This document shows positions 35,010-44,099 of a DNA stretch of 64,000 nt, piece by piece. Both the position numbers and the translations under genes were made by a program. The DNA is taken from NCBI GenBank assembly GCA_020025015.1, contig JAHHSV010000001.1:1-64000 (forward strand), in the 5' to 3' direction. Source of the stretch: Anaeroplasmataceae bacterium. Lineage in GTDB: Bacteria; Bacillota_I; Bacilli_A; Acholeplasmatales; Anaeroplasmataceae. The notes beneath the pieces are model-generated. The model worked only from the letters and a program-made list of their open reading frames with translations, did not search any database and was not told the origin of the DNA. Positions within the stretch are counted from its first letter, which is position 1, and the number at the start of each line of letters is the position of its first letter.

Positions 35010-35719
35010 TAGATTAATTCCTCCATATAAATTACATAGTCTAAGGTCATTAGAGCTTCAATTATATCCTTATGCTTTTTATAAATTAAAACATTTTTAT
35101 TATTAAGCTCAATTGACATTGTATAAACAGCTAAGTCTGTATTGACATAAGCTCTATTAGCCTCAATTTCTGATATAGTCATGCCAAGCTTTCTAATTGT
35201 CTTAGTAAAATCAGGTAAAGCATCACGATTTTTTAACTCTAAATGAATTAGCATATGACTAGATTTTTCCTTTAAATGACCCTCAATAGGTCCTAAAATT
35301 GTAAAGGCTATAACTAGAGCTATAATACCAATAATAGTCATAGTATAACCACCAACACCTACTGAAATAGAAAGGCTAGCGATAGCTAATTGCCCCATAG
35401 TTGAGGTTAAGCCCTTAATTCTATTTTTAGATGTCATAGTAATAGATGATGTTCCTATTAAAGCTACGGCTAAAATTGTAATACCAGATAAAATATATAA
35501 CTCACTATAGGCTGTGTCTAATAAAGCCGTTGTAACACCAGCTAAGGCTATTAAAATATAGGTTCTAAGACCAGCAACCTGACCAGTAACTGCTCTTTCA
35601 TAGCCCATAAATGACCCCATTATTAAGGCGATTAATACCCTAAATATTATAGAATAAACTGTTATTTCATAGCTCCAAGAGCCCATAAGCTCAGCTAAAG
35701 GATCAATAAAATTAATCAT
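35009..35719 (-). CDS. MgtC/SapB-family membrane protein
   Basis: The 236-aa protein has the MgtC signature region: hydrophobic segments from about residue 19, with GSFMGYERAVTGQVAGLRTYILIALAG (Arg/Asp/Thr-rich core) and four to five transmembrane helices to about 145. A soluble C-terminal ACT-like domain follows (about 150-236). MgtC proteins are linked to growth at low Mg2+ and to pH/ATPase control. A role in ion homeostasis is favoured by the overlap with the antiporter gene (8 bases). A small basic gene is coupled at its end. Confidence 0.9.
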   Translation of the reverse strand: MINFIDPLAELMGSWSYEITVYSIIFRVLIALIMGSFMGYERAVTGQVAGLRTYILIALAGVTTALLDTAYSELYILSGITILAVALIGTSSITMTSKNRIKGLTSTMGQLAIASLSISVGVGGYTMTIIGIIALVIAFTILGPIEGHLKEKSSHMLIHLELKNRDALPDFTKTIRKLGMTISEIEANRAYVNTDLAVYTMSIELNNKNVLIYKKHKDIIEALMTLDYVIYMEELI

Positions 35720-37151
35720 GCTTCATTCCTCCGTTTTCTTCTAAGGTTAGAGCCTTATCCTGAATTCTAATAGCCTCATCAAAAGCCTCTTCGTCTGGAT
35801 CTATGGCTTCTTTATCTTTTTGAATTTCTTCCTGAATCAAATTAATTCTTTCAATTAATAAATCTAAATTACTCTTTTCTGGAGTAATATCTACACTTAC
35901 CTTTTCCTCTAAGGTATTAGCATAGGACTTTGATAGATATAAGCCAAGCTTTGCACAAGCAGGGCCGATCATCTCATATAACACACTTGAGGCCAGGATA
36001 ATGGTTTGTAAATCACTACCAATTTCTCCACCCAAGGTTCTAGCCCCTAAGGCAGCTAAGCCTATCGCAACACCAGCCTGAGGTATCAAAGCTAAACCTA
36101 AGAAATTTCTAGTCCTAATTGGCTTCTTCGTTATTAAGCACCCAACAAAAGCGCCTAAGTATTTACCAACAATTCTTACAAAGAAATAAATAACCCCAAT
36201 CCAAATTAAAGGAATTGAGCCCAAGCTATTATCAGTACTTACTAAAGCATTTAAATCAAAGTTCATACCGCTATAAACAAAGAATAATAGTAAAATAGGT
36301 GGACTAAAATAATTTAATTGCTTAAATAGCTTTTCATCATCAGTAATATTAATATAGGTTGCTCCCATAATCATACAGCCTAAAAGTGGTGAAGCATCTA
36401 AGGCAGTTGATATACCGCAAAAGGCAAGTAATAAAGCAATTGAAATAATCAATCTATTATCAGTATTACGCTTCTTTAAAAATAGCTTTAATAAGAAACC
36501 AAAGCCAAAGCCAATTAAAATACTTAATAGATTCTTTAAAATTGGAAAAATAACAGTCCCTGCTGTGAGCTTGGTTTCATTATTAGGATTAACAGCTAGA
36601 GCTAAGGCTATTGCAACACTATAAGCAATTAAGCTTACAACATCATCTAGAGCTACAACCTGTAATAAGGTATCAACATAATCCCCCTTAGCCTTAGTTT
36701 GTCTTATTGTCATAATTGTTGATGCCGGAGCTGTTGCTGAAGCCAAAGCAGCTAGAACTAAAGAAAAGCCTAAATCCAAACCACAAGCAAAATACATAAT
36801 AATAAAAATTAAGAGTGAAGCAACTAATGCTTCAAATAAAGTTATGACAATAACCTTACTACCATTTTTTCTTAAGGTACTTAATTTAAAAAATTCTCCG
36901 ACTGAAAAAGCAATAAAGGCTAAAGCAATATCTGTTATAAATCCCATTGCACTTTTAACATCACCATCTATTAAATTTAAAGCAAATGGCCCAATTATAA
37001 TACCTACTATTATATAAGCTGTAACATTGGGTAATTTTAACTTCTTAGTAATTCTTGTCATAAGAAAACCACAAAGCAGCATGATAGCTAAGCTAATAAT
37101 TACAACCCCTGCTTCACTATGGCTTCTTATAGTATCATAAAACTCGTTCAT
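35712..37151 (-). CDS. CPA2-type cation/proton antiporter
   Basis: The 479-aa product (ATG at 37151 behind GAGGTG; a GTG two codons upstream is less likely) has about 12 transmembrane helices with the Na/H exchanger pattern. Hallmarks are KLPNVTAYIIVGIIIGP near residue 43, ASATAPASTIMTIRQT and ALDDVVSLIAYS with the ion-binding Asp pair, and GLALIPQAGVAIGLAALG. A soluble acidic tail (about 415-479) has no TrkA-type nucleotide-binding domain. It resembles KefB/GerN-like CPA2 transporters; the ion is not determined. It is co-transcribed with the mgtC-like gene and divergent from a LysR regulator. Confidence 0.88.
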   Translation of the reverse strand: MNEFYDTIRSHSEAGVVIISLAIMLLCGFLMTRITKKLKLPNVTAYIIVGIIIGPFALNLIDGDVKSAMGFITDIALAFIAFSVGEFFKLSTLRKNGSKVIVITLFEALVASLLIFIIMYFACGLDLGFSLVLAALASATAPASTIMTIRQTKAKGDYVDTLLQVVALDDVVSLIAYSVAIALALAVNPNNETKLTAGTVIFPILKNLLSILIGFGFGFLLKLFLKKRNTDNRLIISIALLLAFCGISTALDASPLLGCMIMGATYINITDDEKLFKQLNYFSPPILLLFFVYSGMNFDLNALVSTDNSLGSIPLIWIGVIYFFVRIVGKYLGAFVGCLITKKPIRTRNFLGLALIPQAGVAIGLAALGARTLGGEIGSDLQTIILASSVLYEMIGPACAKLGLYLSKSYANTLEEKVSVDITPEKSNLDLLIERINLIQEEIQKDKEAIDPDEEAFDEAIRIQDKALTLEENGGMKHD

Positions 37152-37171
37152 AAGCACACCTCACAAGATGA

Positions 37172-37210
37172 ATTATAAGCTTTGACAAGCATAAATAAAA
37201 ATAATATAAT
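37172..37210. promoter_or_regulatory. Divergent promoters of antiporter and LysR genes
   Basis: On the plus strand TTGACA (37182-37187), 17 bp, TATAAT (37205-37210) is a perfect consensus promoter for the LysR gene. On the minus strand TATAAT (37177-37172) serves the antiporter. A small dyad GCTT-N4-AAGC (37179-37190) covers the plus -35 and lies between the two -10 elements, a plausible LysR-type operator. Confidence 0.75.
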
Positions 37211-37248
37211 ATTATATAATTATAAATTTTCATTATAGGAGGCTTAGT

Positions 37249-38154
37249 ATGATAGATCAAAAGCTATTAACTCTTATTGAAGTAAGCAAATATCAAAACT
37301 TTAGTAAGGCAGCGGAAAAGCTTAATTTAACCCAGCCTGCCGTTTCAACACACATTAAGCTTTTGGAACAAGAATTCAATATTACAATTTTTAATAAAAC
37401 GGATAAAAAGCTAATATTTACCCCAGAAGGCGAGATTTTGCTACGTTTTGCTAAAAGAATGGTATCCTTATATTTATTAGTTAATGAACAAATAGAAAAT
37501 GAAAAGCATGACATAAAGAGCTTAACTATCGGTATGACTCATACGGCAGAAAATAGTCAAATCACCAGAGCCTTAGCTGCTTATACCTATCAAAACAAGG
37601 AAGAAAACAATAAGAAAAATATAAAAATTATTTCTGATAGTATAAAAAAGATTTATAACAAATTGAAGACCTATGAGATTGACTTAGCAATTGTTGAAGG
37701 AAAATTTCCTGATAAAGACTTTAATTCTATCCTTTTAGATACCGATAGCTTAGTTTTAATTGCAAGCAACAAGAATCCTTTGGCCAAGAAAAACGTCATT
37801 ACCGTATCAGAATTAATGCAAGAAAATCTAATTCTACGCTTACCTAATTCTGATAGCCGGAAAAGATTCGAAGCCGGAATTAATAGTCTAAATTTAAGCA
37901 TTAGAGACTTTCATATTTCCTTAGAATTAGATTCTATTAGTGCTATAAAAAATTTAGTTGAGGATAACTATGGTGTGGCAATCATTTCTAAATCAACCTG
38001 CCTAGAGGAATTAAAGGCTGGAAAAATCAAAGCTTTAAACATTGAAAACCTAACCTTTGTGCGAGAACTAAATGTTATTTATCATCAAAATTTTGATCAC
38101 CCAGAATTTATTAATGATTTAATTACAATTTATCAAAAGCTAAATAATAATTAA
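37249..38154 (+). CDS. LysR-type transcriptional regulator
   Basis: The 301-aa protein has an N-terminal winged helix-turn-helix (NFSKAAEKLNLTQPAVSTHI, residues about 17-36) and a C-terminal periplasmic-binding-like effector domain. Its AGGAGG site and consensus promoter are strong. It is divergent from the antiporter-mgtC unit, the classic layout for a LysR regulator controlling its neighbour and itself. An inorganic or small-molecule effector cannot be deduced. A small membrane protein gene follows 16 bases downstream. Confidence 0.93.
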   Translation: MIDQKLLTLIEVSKYQNFSKAAEKLNLTQPAVSTHIKLLEQEFNITIFNKTDKKLIFTPEGEILLRFAKRMVSLYLLVNEQIENEKHDIKSLTIGMTHTAENSQITRALAAYTYQNKEENNKKNIKIISDSIKKIYNKLKTYEIDLAIVEGKFPDKDFNSILLDTDSLVLIASNKNPLAKKNVITVSELMQENLILRLPNSDSRKRFEAGINSLNLSIRDFHISLELDSISAIKNLVEDNYGVAIISKSTCLEELKAGKIKALNIENLTFVRELNVIYHQNFDHPEFINDLITIYQKLNNN

Positions 38155-38170
38155 AATAAAGGAGTATAAG

Positions 38171-38626
38171 ATGGAAATTAAAAAAATAAAAAACAAATTA
38201 AAATATTTTCGTATCAGCTTTTTGATCTTGTTTGCCATTAGTATTACCACAACAGCTATTGGCTTTATTGTTTTAAAGCTTCTTAACAATGATGCTTGCT
38301 ATACAGTTTTAGGTATGGGTGGTTCAATCACTACCTTTATCCTTATATTCGTTTTAGTATCTTTTGCCTGTACCTTTAGTTCATTTCGTATTGGCGAGGC
38401 TAATCGAGTTGATGTTTATGCCACCTTTATTACTAGACTTATTTTTGTAAATAACAAATTATACAGTGAGCACAAAAAAGGCTTTTTTGAAAAAAGCAAA
38501 CCGGCAACCTTTCTACTAGGTAAAAAGAAGGTTGAGGTTTTAATAAGCCAATCTAACGAGGTTAGTGTTAGAGTAGACGGCCAATTTATTCCCAAAATTA
38601 AAGAAGTAAAGACCATAGGAAAATAA
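38171..38626 (+). CDS. Two-helix membrane protein, unknown
   Basis: The 151-aa protein has two hydrophobic segments (about 15-37 and 46-72) followed by a basic soluble part of about 75 residues ending in KEVKTIGK. I recognise no family. It lies 16 bases downstream of the LysR gene with an AAAGGAG site and is followed by a terminator, so it is the second gene of that plus-strand unit. It might be linked to the regulated transport function, but no residue proves it. Confidence 0.65.
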   Translation: MEIKKIKNKLKYFRISFLILFAISITTTAIGFIVLKLLNNDACYTVLGMGGSITTFILIFVLVSFACTFSSFRIGEANRVDVYATFITRLIFVNNKLYSEHKKGFFEKSKPATFLLGKKKVEVLISQSNEVSVRVDGQFIPKIKEVKTIGK

Positions 38627-38645
38627 ATCCCTATGGCCTTTTTTA
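38613..38645 (+). terminator. Terminator after LysR-membrane protein unit
   Basis: CCATAGG/CCTATGG stem with a 10-base loop, followed by CCTTTTTTAT. It overlaps the end of the convergent ABC gene. Confidence 0.7.
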
Positions 38646-40460
38646 TCCGACTAACTTTTCTTGAACTTCCTTTATAAACTGTGTTTTATATAAATCGTAA
38701 TAATACCCCTTTTTACTTAAAAGATCCTCATGCTTACCACTTTCAATAATCCTACCATCCTTCATTACCAAAATTAAATCAGCATTAACGACAGTTGATA
38801 AGCGGTGGGCAATCATAAAGCTTGTTCTACCCTTTAAAACATTGTTGATTGCATCCTGAATTAAATATTCCGTCTTAGTATCAATAGATGAGGTTGCCTC
38901 ATCTAAGACTAAAATTTTAGGATCAGCTATTAGAGCTCTAGCAAAGCTAATTAATTGCTTTTCCCCTAAGGATAAGCGATTACCAGATTCACCAATATTA
39001 TAATCATATTTCTCATCAAGCTTATCAATAAATTCATCCGCATGAACAATATGCGCAACGCGTTTAACATCCTCAAGACTCGCATCTAAATTACCATATC
39101 TAATATTTTCTAATATGGTCCCACTAAACAATTGTGGGCTTTGTAAAACATAGCCTAAATTCTCATGTAGCCAGCCAATTGATCTATCCTTGTAGCTTTT
39201 ACCATCAATTAAAATCTCACCCTTAGTCGGCTCATAAAAACGGCAGATTAAATTTACTATTGTTGATTTTCCACTACCAGTATGACCTACTAACGCAACA
39301 TTAGTTCCGGCAGGAATTTTAAGATTAAAGTTCTTTAAAACCTCTTCACCCTCGTCATATTTAAAGGTTACACTTTTAAATTCAATATCACCTATTAATG
39401 GTTCAAAGCTTTCTCTTTTAGGTTCAAAGATTGTACCATATTTTTGAATAACTAAAGGCGTATCCTTAATTTCAGGCTCATGGTTAATTAAGGATACTAT
39501 ACGTTCAGCTGAAGCCTGGGCTTGCTGCAAATCTCCTAATACCATACTAATATTTATAATTGGCTCAAAGAATAAAATTGTATAATCAATAAATAAATAT
39601 AGCTCACTGACTAATAAAACCTTATCTAAAACTAAGATTCCACCCTCATATAGGGTTGCACCTACCCCGACATAGCCTAAGATGAAAACAATTGGACCAA
39701 ACAAAGCACTAAAGACAGAAGCACGAATGGCTGCTGACTTATATTTTCTAGCCTTACCTTCAAAATTATCCCGACTACTATTTTCAATAACTAAGCTCTT
39801 AATTGTATTATTACCTAAAAAGCTTTCATTATATAAGCCAGTAATTTCTGAATTAATTGCTCTTACCTTACGATAATTTTTCAAAATTACCCTTCTTAGG
39901 AAAATAGAAATAACTAATAGTACTGGTAAAATAGTTAAGATAATTAGGGATAACAAAATATTCTTTACCATTAAAACAATTAGAATTCCTAGCATAGTTA
40001 ATAAGCCCCAAGCCATATCAATAAAGCCCCATGATAAAATCTCAGCAAGCTTTCTTGAATCACTTGTAACACGGGCCATAATCCACCCCTGTGGAGTCTT
40101 ATCGAAATAACTAAATGGAAGCTCCTGTAGCTTATAAAATGCTTGCTTACGCAATTCATAGCTAATATTATTTTGCATCTCTATCGCAAAGTGTAGGAAG
40201 AAATAAACCACAATACCATATAAAATAACATAGCCAACATAAATACTTATATAGATTGGTAAGCCACCATATTCCTGGTTTTCAAAATACATATTAATTG
40301 CGTATTGATTCAAAATTGGAAAGGCCAAATCTAATAGGGCTAAAACTAAGACCGCAATTGCCATTAAGATTGCTGTTTTCTTATAAATAAGTACTACCTC
40401 AAAGATTTTCTTCCAAGGCTTTGAGGCTTTCTTGCTGATATCTATTTCATCATTAATCAT
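38643..40460 (-). CDS. ABC exporter half-transporter, subunit with canonical ATPase Glu
   Basis: The 605-aa protein has a six-helix exporter membrane domain (to about 320) and a C-terminal nucleotide-binding domain. Walker A is GHTGSGKST, the signature LSLGEKQLIS is altered from LSGGQ, and Walker B LVLDEATSS retains the catalytic Glu; the H-loop is IAHRLST. With the upstream half-transporter (8-base overlap) it forms a heterodimeric exporter of the BmrCD or TM287/288 kind. Substrate (drug, lipid or peptide) is unknown. Confidence 0.93.
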   Translation of the reverse strand: MINDEIDISKKASKPWKKIFEVVLIYKKTAILMAIAVLVLALLDLAFPILNQYAINMYFENQEYGGLPIYISIYVGYVILYGIVVYFFLHFAIEMQNNISYELRKQAFYKLQELPFSYFDKTPQGWIMARVTSDSRKLAEILSWGFIDMAWGLLTMLGILIVLMVKNILLSLIILTILPVLLVISIFLRRVILKNYRKVRAINSEITGLYNESFLGNNTIKSLVIENSSRDNFEGKARKYKSAAIRASVFSALFGPIVFILGYVGVGATLYEGGILVLDKVLLVSELYLFIDYTILFFEPIINISMVLGDLQQAQASAERIVSLINHEPEIKDTPLVIQKYGTIFEPKRESFEPLIGDIEFKSVTFKYDEGEEVLKNFNLKIPAGTNVALVGHTGSGKSTIVNLICRFYEPTKGEILIDGKSYKDRSIGWLHENLGYVLQSPQLFSGTILENIRYGNLDASLEDVKRVAHIVHADEFIDKLDEKYDYNIGESGNRLSLGEKQLISFARALIADPKILVLDEATSSIDTKTEYLIQDAINNVLKGRTSFMIAHRLSTVVNADLILVMKDGRIIESGKHEDLLSKKGYYYDLYKTQFIKEVQEKLVG

Positions 40461-42276
40461 TAATAGAAGCCTCCTTTAAGCTTGTGTTAAATTCTGTTTC
40501 AAGCTTACCCTGAATTTCCCAAAGCTCACTATAGAAGCCAGGTTGCTTTATTAGGTGCTCATGCGTATCAAATGCCTCAATAGAGCCATTATTTAGAACC
40601 ATTATCCCATCTGCTTCCTTGGCAGTAGTTGTTCGATGGGTAATAATTATCATTGTTTTAGATAGCTTTTTCTTTTTCAATTCCTTACGAATTAAATAAT
40701 CAGTTTTTGTATCTAAGGCACTAAGAGAATCATCAAAAATTATAATTGGGGATTTTTCAACTAGCATTCTAGCTATCGCAATTCTTTGCTTTTGGCCACC
40801 ACTTAAGGTCGTTCCTTTTTCACCAACTAAGGTGCCATAGCCATCGATAAAATTATCAATATCTAAATCAATATGAGCTGTTCTAGCTGCTTCCTTAGCA
40901 GCGTTATTATCAGACTTGTCAGTAGCAATTGTAATGTTATCATAAACGGATTTGGAAAATAAAAATGGATCCTGCATAACCATTTTAATATTCTTTCTTA
41001 AGTAGTGCTTTTCAATATCCTTAATATTCGTATCACCAATAAAAATATCACCGCTTGTGGTTTCTAAAAACCTTGTAATAAGATTACAAATAGTTGATTT
41101 ACCACTACCAGTTTTACCAACTATCGCAATAGTTTCACCTGAATTAATTTTAAAATTAACATTATTTAATAAGTTATGAGTTGTATCATCGAAATGAAAG
41201 CTTACGTCCTTAAATTCGATATCACCATTAATTTCAGGAGTTAAATTACCATTAACCTCATATTCAGAAGGTGTGTCTAATATTTCATTAATTCTTTTAA
41301 CCGCAACACTTGTTTTACCAAAGCTTGAAACAATACGACCTAAATTACGCATTGGATAAATAATCATTCCAAGCATCAATAAGCAAGCAATAATATCTGC
41401 GCTACCAACAATACCCTTACGGCTTAAATAAACACCTAAAATAACTGTAACTGCGTATTGTAGGGTTACAATCGAATCACTAAAGCCCCAATAAAAAGCC
41501 TCTTTTTTTCCTAGCTTTTTATTCTTATCGCGAAAGCTTCTATTAATTTTATCCATCTTATCAAGCTCATACCTTTCATTGGCAAAGGCTCTAACAACTC
41601 TTGCTCCATTAACGTTTTCTTGAATTGTTGTAGTAAGTGTACTTTCTGTATTTTCAATATCCGTATAGGCCTTATTAACATACTTAAACCAAATGATTGA
41701 TGATATACCTATAATTGGTGTAACAATTAAAGAAACTAGCATTAATAGCATATTAATTCTTCCCATTTGGTAGCAAGCAATAAACATTGTTAAAAATACA
41801 TTTAAAAAACTTTGTAATTGGGTACCAACAAACATTGAAAGAGTATCAACATCAGATGTTGCTCTTTGAATTAAATCACCAACATCAGCTTGATTATTAT
41901 AGCTATAATTTAAATCACCGATATGGTTATAAAGCTTAGTTCTAACATCAAAATTAATTGATTCCTTAATTCTACTATTTAAAACGTTATTTAAAAAGCG
42001 CATAGAAAATCTAATAATTTGGACAAGCACTAAAGCTCCCGCTACCGCTAAAATTTTTTGTAATGGTTCACTAAAGCCTTCAAAAAAAATCAAAATGAAG
42101 CTAGGTAAATTAATATTATTTGAAGGCTTACCTAAAATATTAAAAGCATACTGTATAAAAATAGTAATGTATGTGTATAAATATTGGATTAAAAACAAAA
42201 GTACTAGACCTATTACAATAAGCCAAATATACTTTTTGGCATACTGCCAAATATTTTTAAAATTATTGTTCATCAT
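40453..42276 (-). CDS. ABC exporter half-transporter, subunit with degenerate Walker B
   Basis: The 607-aa partner has the exporter membrane domain and an ATPase domain with Walker A GKTGSGKST and canonical signature LSGGQKQRIA. After Walker B, Asp replaces the usual catalytic Glu (IIFDDSLSALD). In heterodimeric exporters this gives one weak and one strong ATP site, and the altered signature LSLGE of the partner fits the same degenerate site. Two start codons are adjacent (42276 and 42273); the second has the better distance from GGGAG. It follows the Lrp gene in the same direction, across a terminator. Confidence 0.93.
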   Translation of the reverse strand: MMNNNFKNIWQYAKKYIWLIVIGLVLLFLIQYLYTYITIFIQYAFNILGKPSNNINLPSFILIFFEGFSEPLQKILAVAGALVLVQIIRFSMRFLNNVLNSRIKESINFDVRTKLYNHIGDLNYSYNNQADVGDLIQRATSDVDTLSMFVGTQLQSFLNVFLTMFIACYQMGRINMLLMLVSLIVTPIIGISSIIWFKYVNKAYTDIENTESTLTTTIQENVNGARVVRAFANERYELDKMDKINRSFRDKNKKLGKKEAFYWGFSDSIVTLQYAVTVILGVYLSRKGIVGSADIIACLLMLGMIIYPMRNLGRIVSSFGKTSVAVKRINEILDTPSEYEVNGNLTPEINGDIEFKDVSFHFDDTTHNLLNNVNFKINSGETIAIVGKTGSGKSTICNLITRFLETTSGDIFIGDTNIKDIEKHYLRKNIKMVMQDPFLFSKSVYDNITIATDKSDNNAAKEAARTAHIDLDIDNFIDGYGTLVGEKGTTLSGGQKQRIAIARMLVEKSPIIIFDDSLSALDTKTDYLIRKELKKKKLSKTMIIITHRTTTAKEADGIMVLNNGSIEAFDTHEHLIKQPGFYSELWEIQGKLETEFNTSLKEASIND

Positions 42277-42293
42277 AAGCTCCCTAATTATAA

Positions 42294-42318
42294 AATAACT
42301 GCCTCATAAAGAGGCAGT
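42294..42318 (-). terminator. Terminator after the Lrp gene
   Basis: Perfect 8-bp stem (ACTGCCTC/GAGGCAGT, loop of five) followed on the minus strand by TATTTTATAATT; the U-run is imperfect. Confidence 0.7.
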
Positions 42319-42321
42319 CCA

Positions 42322-42801
42322 TTAATCGATTGGAATTATTGTTGTATCCTTAGCAACGCTAACAATAACTGATGTTGATACATTTCTAACAAATGGCAAA
42401 GCCAATAAAGAATTCAAAACAAATTCCTTGTAATACTCTAAGTCCTTCGCAATAATTTTTACTAAAAATGAACCTTCACCAGTTGTTAAATAGCACTCTA
42501 AAACCTGAGGAAATGAGGTTATTTCTTTAACAAATTCATCAATCGACGATTTAGTTAAAGCCTTTAATTCAACCTGTAGGAAAGCCATAACATTATAACC
42601 TAAGGCCTTTTCATCGACTACTGTAACTACCTTTTTTATAAATTTATGCTCACGTAGATTCTTTACTCTTAATAAGCAAGATGATGGAGCTAAGCCTACC
42701 TTTTTGGAAAGCTCTAGATTTGAAATATCTCCTGACTCCTGTAATATTCTTAAAATCTTCTTATCAACCTCATCTAAGCTAATTCTTTCTAATTCATTCA
42801 T
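42322..42801 (-). CDS. Lrp/AsnC-family transcriptional regulator
   Basis: The 159-aa protein has the N-terminal helix-turn-helix (ISNLELSKKVGLAPSSCLLR, about 25-44) and a C-terminal RAM/ACT-like ligand-binding domain with VLECYLTTGEGSFLVKI. It overlaps the ROK kinase gene by 8 bases. Lrp regulators usually sense amino acids; coupling to a sugar kinase gene is unusual and may mean shared control only. DNA targets are unknown. Confidence 0.92.
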   Translation of the reverse strand: MNELERISLDEVDKKILRILQESGDISNLELSKKVGLAPSSCLLRVKNLREHKFIKKVVTVVDEKALGYNVMAFLQVELKALTKSSIDEFVKEITSFPQVLECYLTTGEGSFLVKIIAKDLEYYKEFVLNSLLALPFVRNVSTSVIVSVAKDTTIIPID

Positions 42802-43690
42802 TTTCCCCAGTCTCCTTCACTAAATAATAGTCACCATAAATGCCTGCATCATTACCTAATGCAGCTAATATTATTCTTGTATCCTTAATAACATCTAGGG
42901 CGTATTTTTTAAAAGCAACACAAACCTTATCTAGAAGATAATTTCCTGCATTACTAATTCCCCCACCTAAAATAATAACACCTGGATCTACTAAAATACA
43001 TGCATTCGCTAAAGCCTTACCTAAATAATTAACAAAAATATCAACACAGGCTGTAGCTAAAGGATCAAGCTCCTTAGCTAAATCAAAAATATCCTTAACA
43101 CTAAAGCCTTCCTGAAGCTTTGTTTCATATTTTCCTTTTAAGCTTTTAGCTATATTAATCATACCTAAAGCTGAAGATAAAGTTTCAACACAGCCCTTAT
43201 GACCACAGCCACAGGTAAAATTATAAACATCATCATTATGTAAATGGCCTATTTCCATAAATGCTCCATGAGCACCCTCAAGAACCTTGCCATTAACAAC
43301 TAAGCCACCACCAACTCCTGTACCAAGAGTTATAAATAGACAATTACTCAAACCGCAATATTTAGCCTCTCCTAAGGCTGCAGCATTAGCGTCATTTAAA
43401 ATACCTACCCTTGTATCAATTCGCTTTTGAATTTCTTCAACTAAATTCACATTGACTAAGCAAGGAATATTAGGAGAAGATTCAACCCTACCATTTTTAA
43501 TAAAGCCTGGACAGCCTACACCAATACCATCTACTACCTGGCTTTTTTTCTTAATTGAATTTGTAATTAAATCAAGCATGGCATCTAAATTATTATAATC
43601 AACCTCAATTGCCCATTTTTCTAAAAGCTTACCATCAGAAAATGCCCCAATTTTTACAGTTGTACCACCAATATCTACTCCAAAATACAT
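42794..43690 (-). CDS. ROK-family sugar kinase (glucokinase-like)
   Basis: The 298-aa protein has the phosphate-1 motif FGVDIGGTTVKIG, the catalytic Asp in LNDANAAALGEA, the phosphate-2 loop TLGTGVGGGLV and the ROK zinc motif CGCGHKGCVE. The ExGH ligand EIGHLHND is also present. The pattern fits glucokinase, but ROK kinases for N-acetyl sugars cannot be ruled out. It lies just downstream of the LRAT-fold gene and overlaps the Lrp gene. Confidence 0.9.
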   Translation of the reverse strand: MYFGVDIGGTTVKIGAFSDGKLLEKWAIEVDYNNLDAMLDLITNSIKKKSQVVDGIGVGCPGFIKNGRVESSPNIPCLVNVNLVEEIQKRIDTRVGILNDANAAALGEAKYCGLSNCLFITLGTGVGGGLVVNGKVLEGAHGAFMEIGHLHNDDVYNFTCGCGHKGCVETLSSALGMINIAKSLKGKYETKLQEGFSVKDIFDLAKELDPLATACVDIFVNYLGKALANACILVDPGVIILGGGISNAGNYLLDKVCVAFKKYALDVIKDTRIILAALGNDAGIYGDYYLVKETGENE

Positions 43691-43706
43691 AAAACCCTCC
43701 TACTGG

Positions 43707-44099
43707 CTATAGGCCCTTAAATATATTTTTTACTGCTTCAACCTGTTTAGATTCCTTTTTCCCATATAGGCAATCATAAACAAAATGCTCACAGTTGTTA
43801 GTAATTAGATCATAGCCACCAATACCAACCATACTAAACGCATAATTTACAATTTCTGCAGGCGTTCTAGTAGGCCTTATATCATTTGTATACTCTAAGG
43901 TTTCACAGTCTCCGCCCTTTAAAAATCTCTTTAGATCAGTGACAATAACCTTAACTGCTTCATAATTTAAGATACCATCATCATTTAGAGCACTAAAATG
44001 AATTACTGTATCATCACTACAATAAATACCATAATGATAATATAATGTTCTTTTAACCCTTATTGCACTACCAAATACTGGTTTATTCCTGGTCCACAT
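43707..44099 (-). CDS. LRAT-domain protein (permuted NlpC/P60 fold)
   Basis: The 130-aa protein matches bacterial LRAT-like proteins: His22 in YYHYGIYCSDD, a second His34 in VIHFS, and the catalytic Cys103 in NNCEHFVYD. The family uses a Cys-His pair for acyl transfer or thioester chemistry, but bacterial members are mostly uncharacterised. No signal peptide is visible. It overlaps the previous gene (a small membrane protein) by 17 bases, with AGGAG upstream, suggesting a coupled pair at the membrane. Confidence 0.88.
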   Translation of the reverse strand: MWTRNKPVFGSAIRVKRTLYYHYGIYCSDDTVIHFSALNDDGILNYEAVKVIVTDLKRFLKGGDCETLEYTNDIRPTRTPAEIVNYAFSMVGIGGYDLITNNCEHFVYDCLYGKKESKQVEAVKNIFKGL

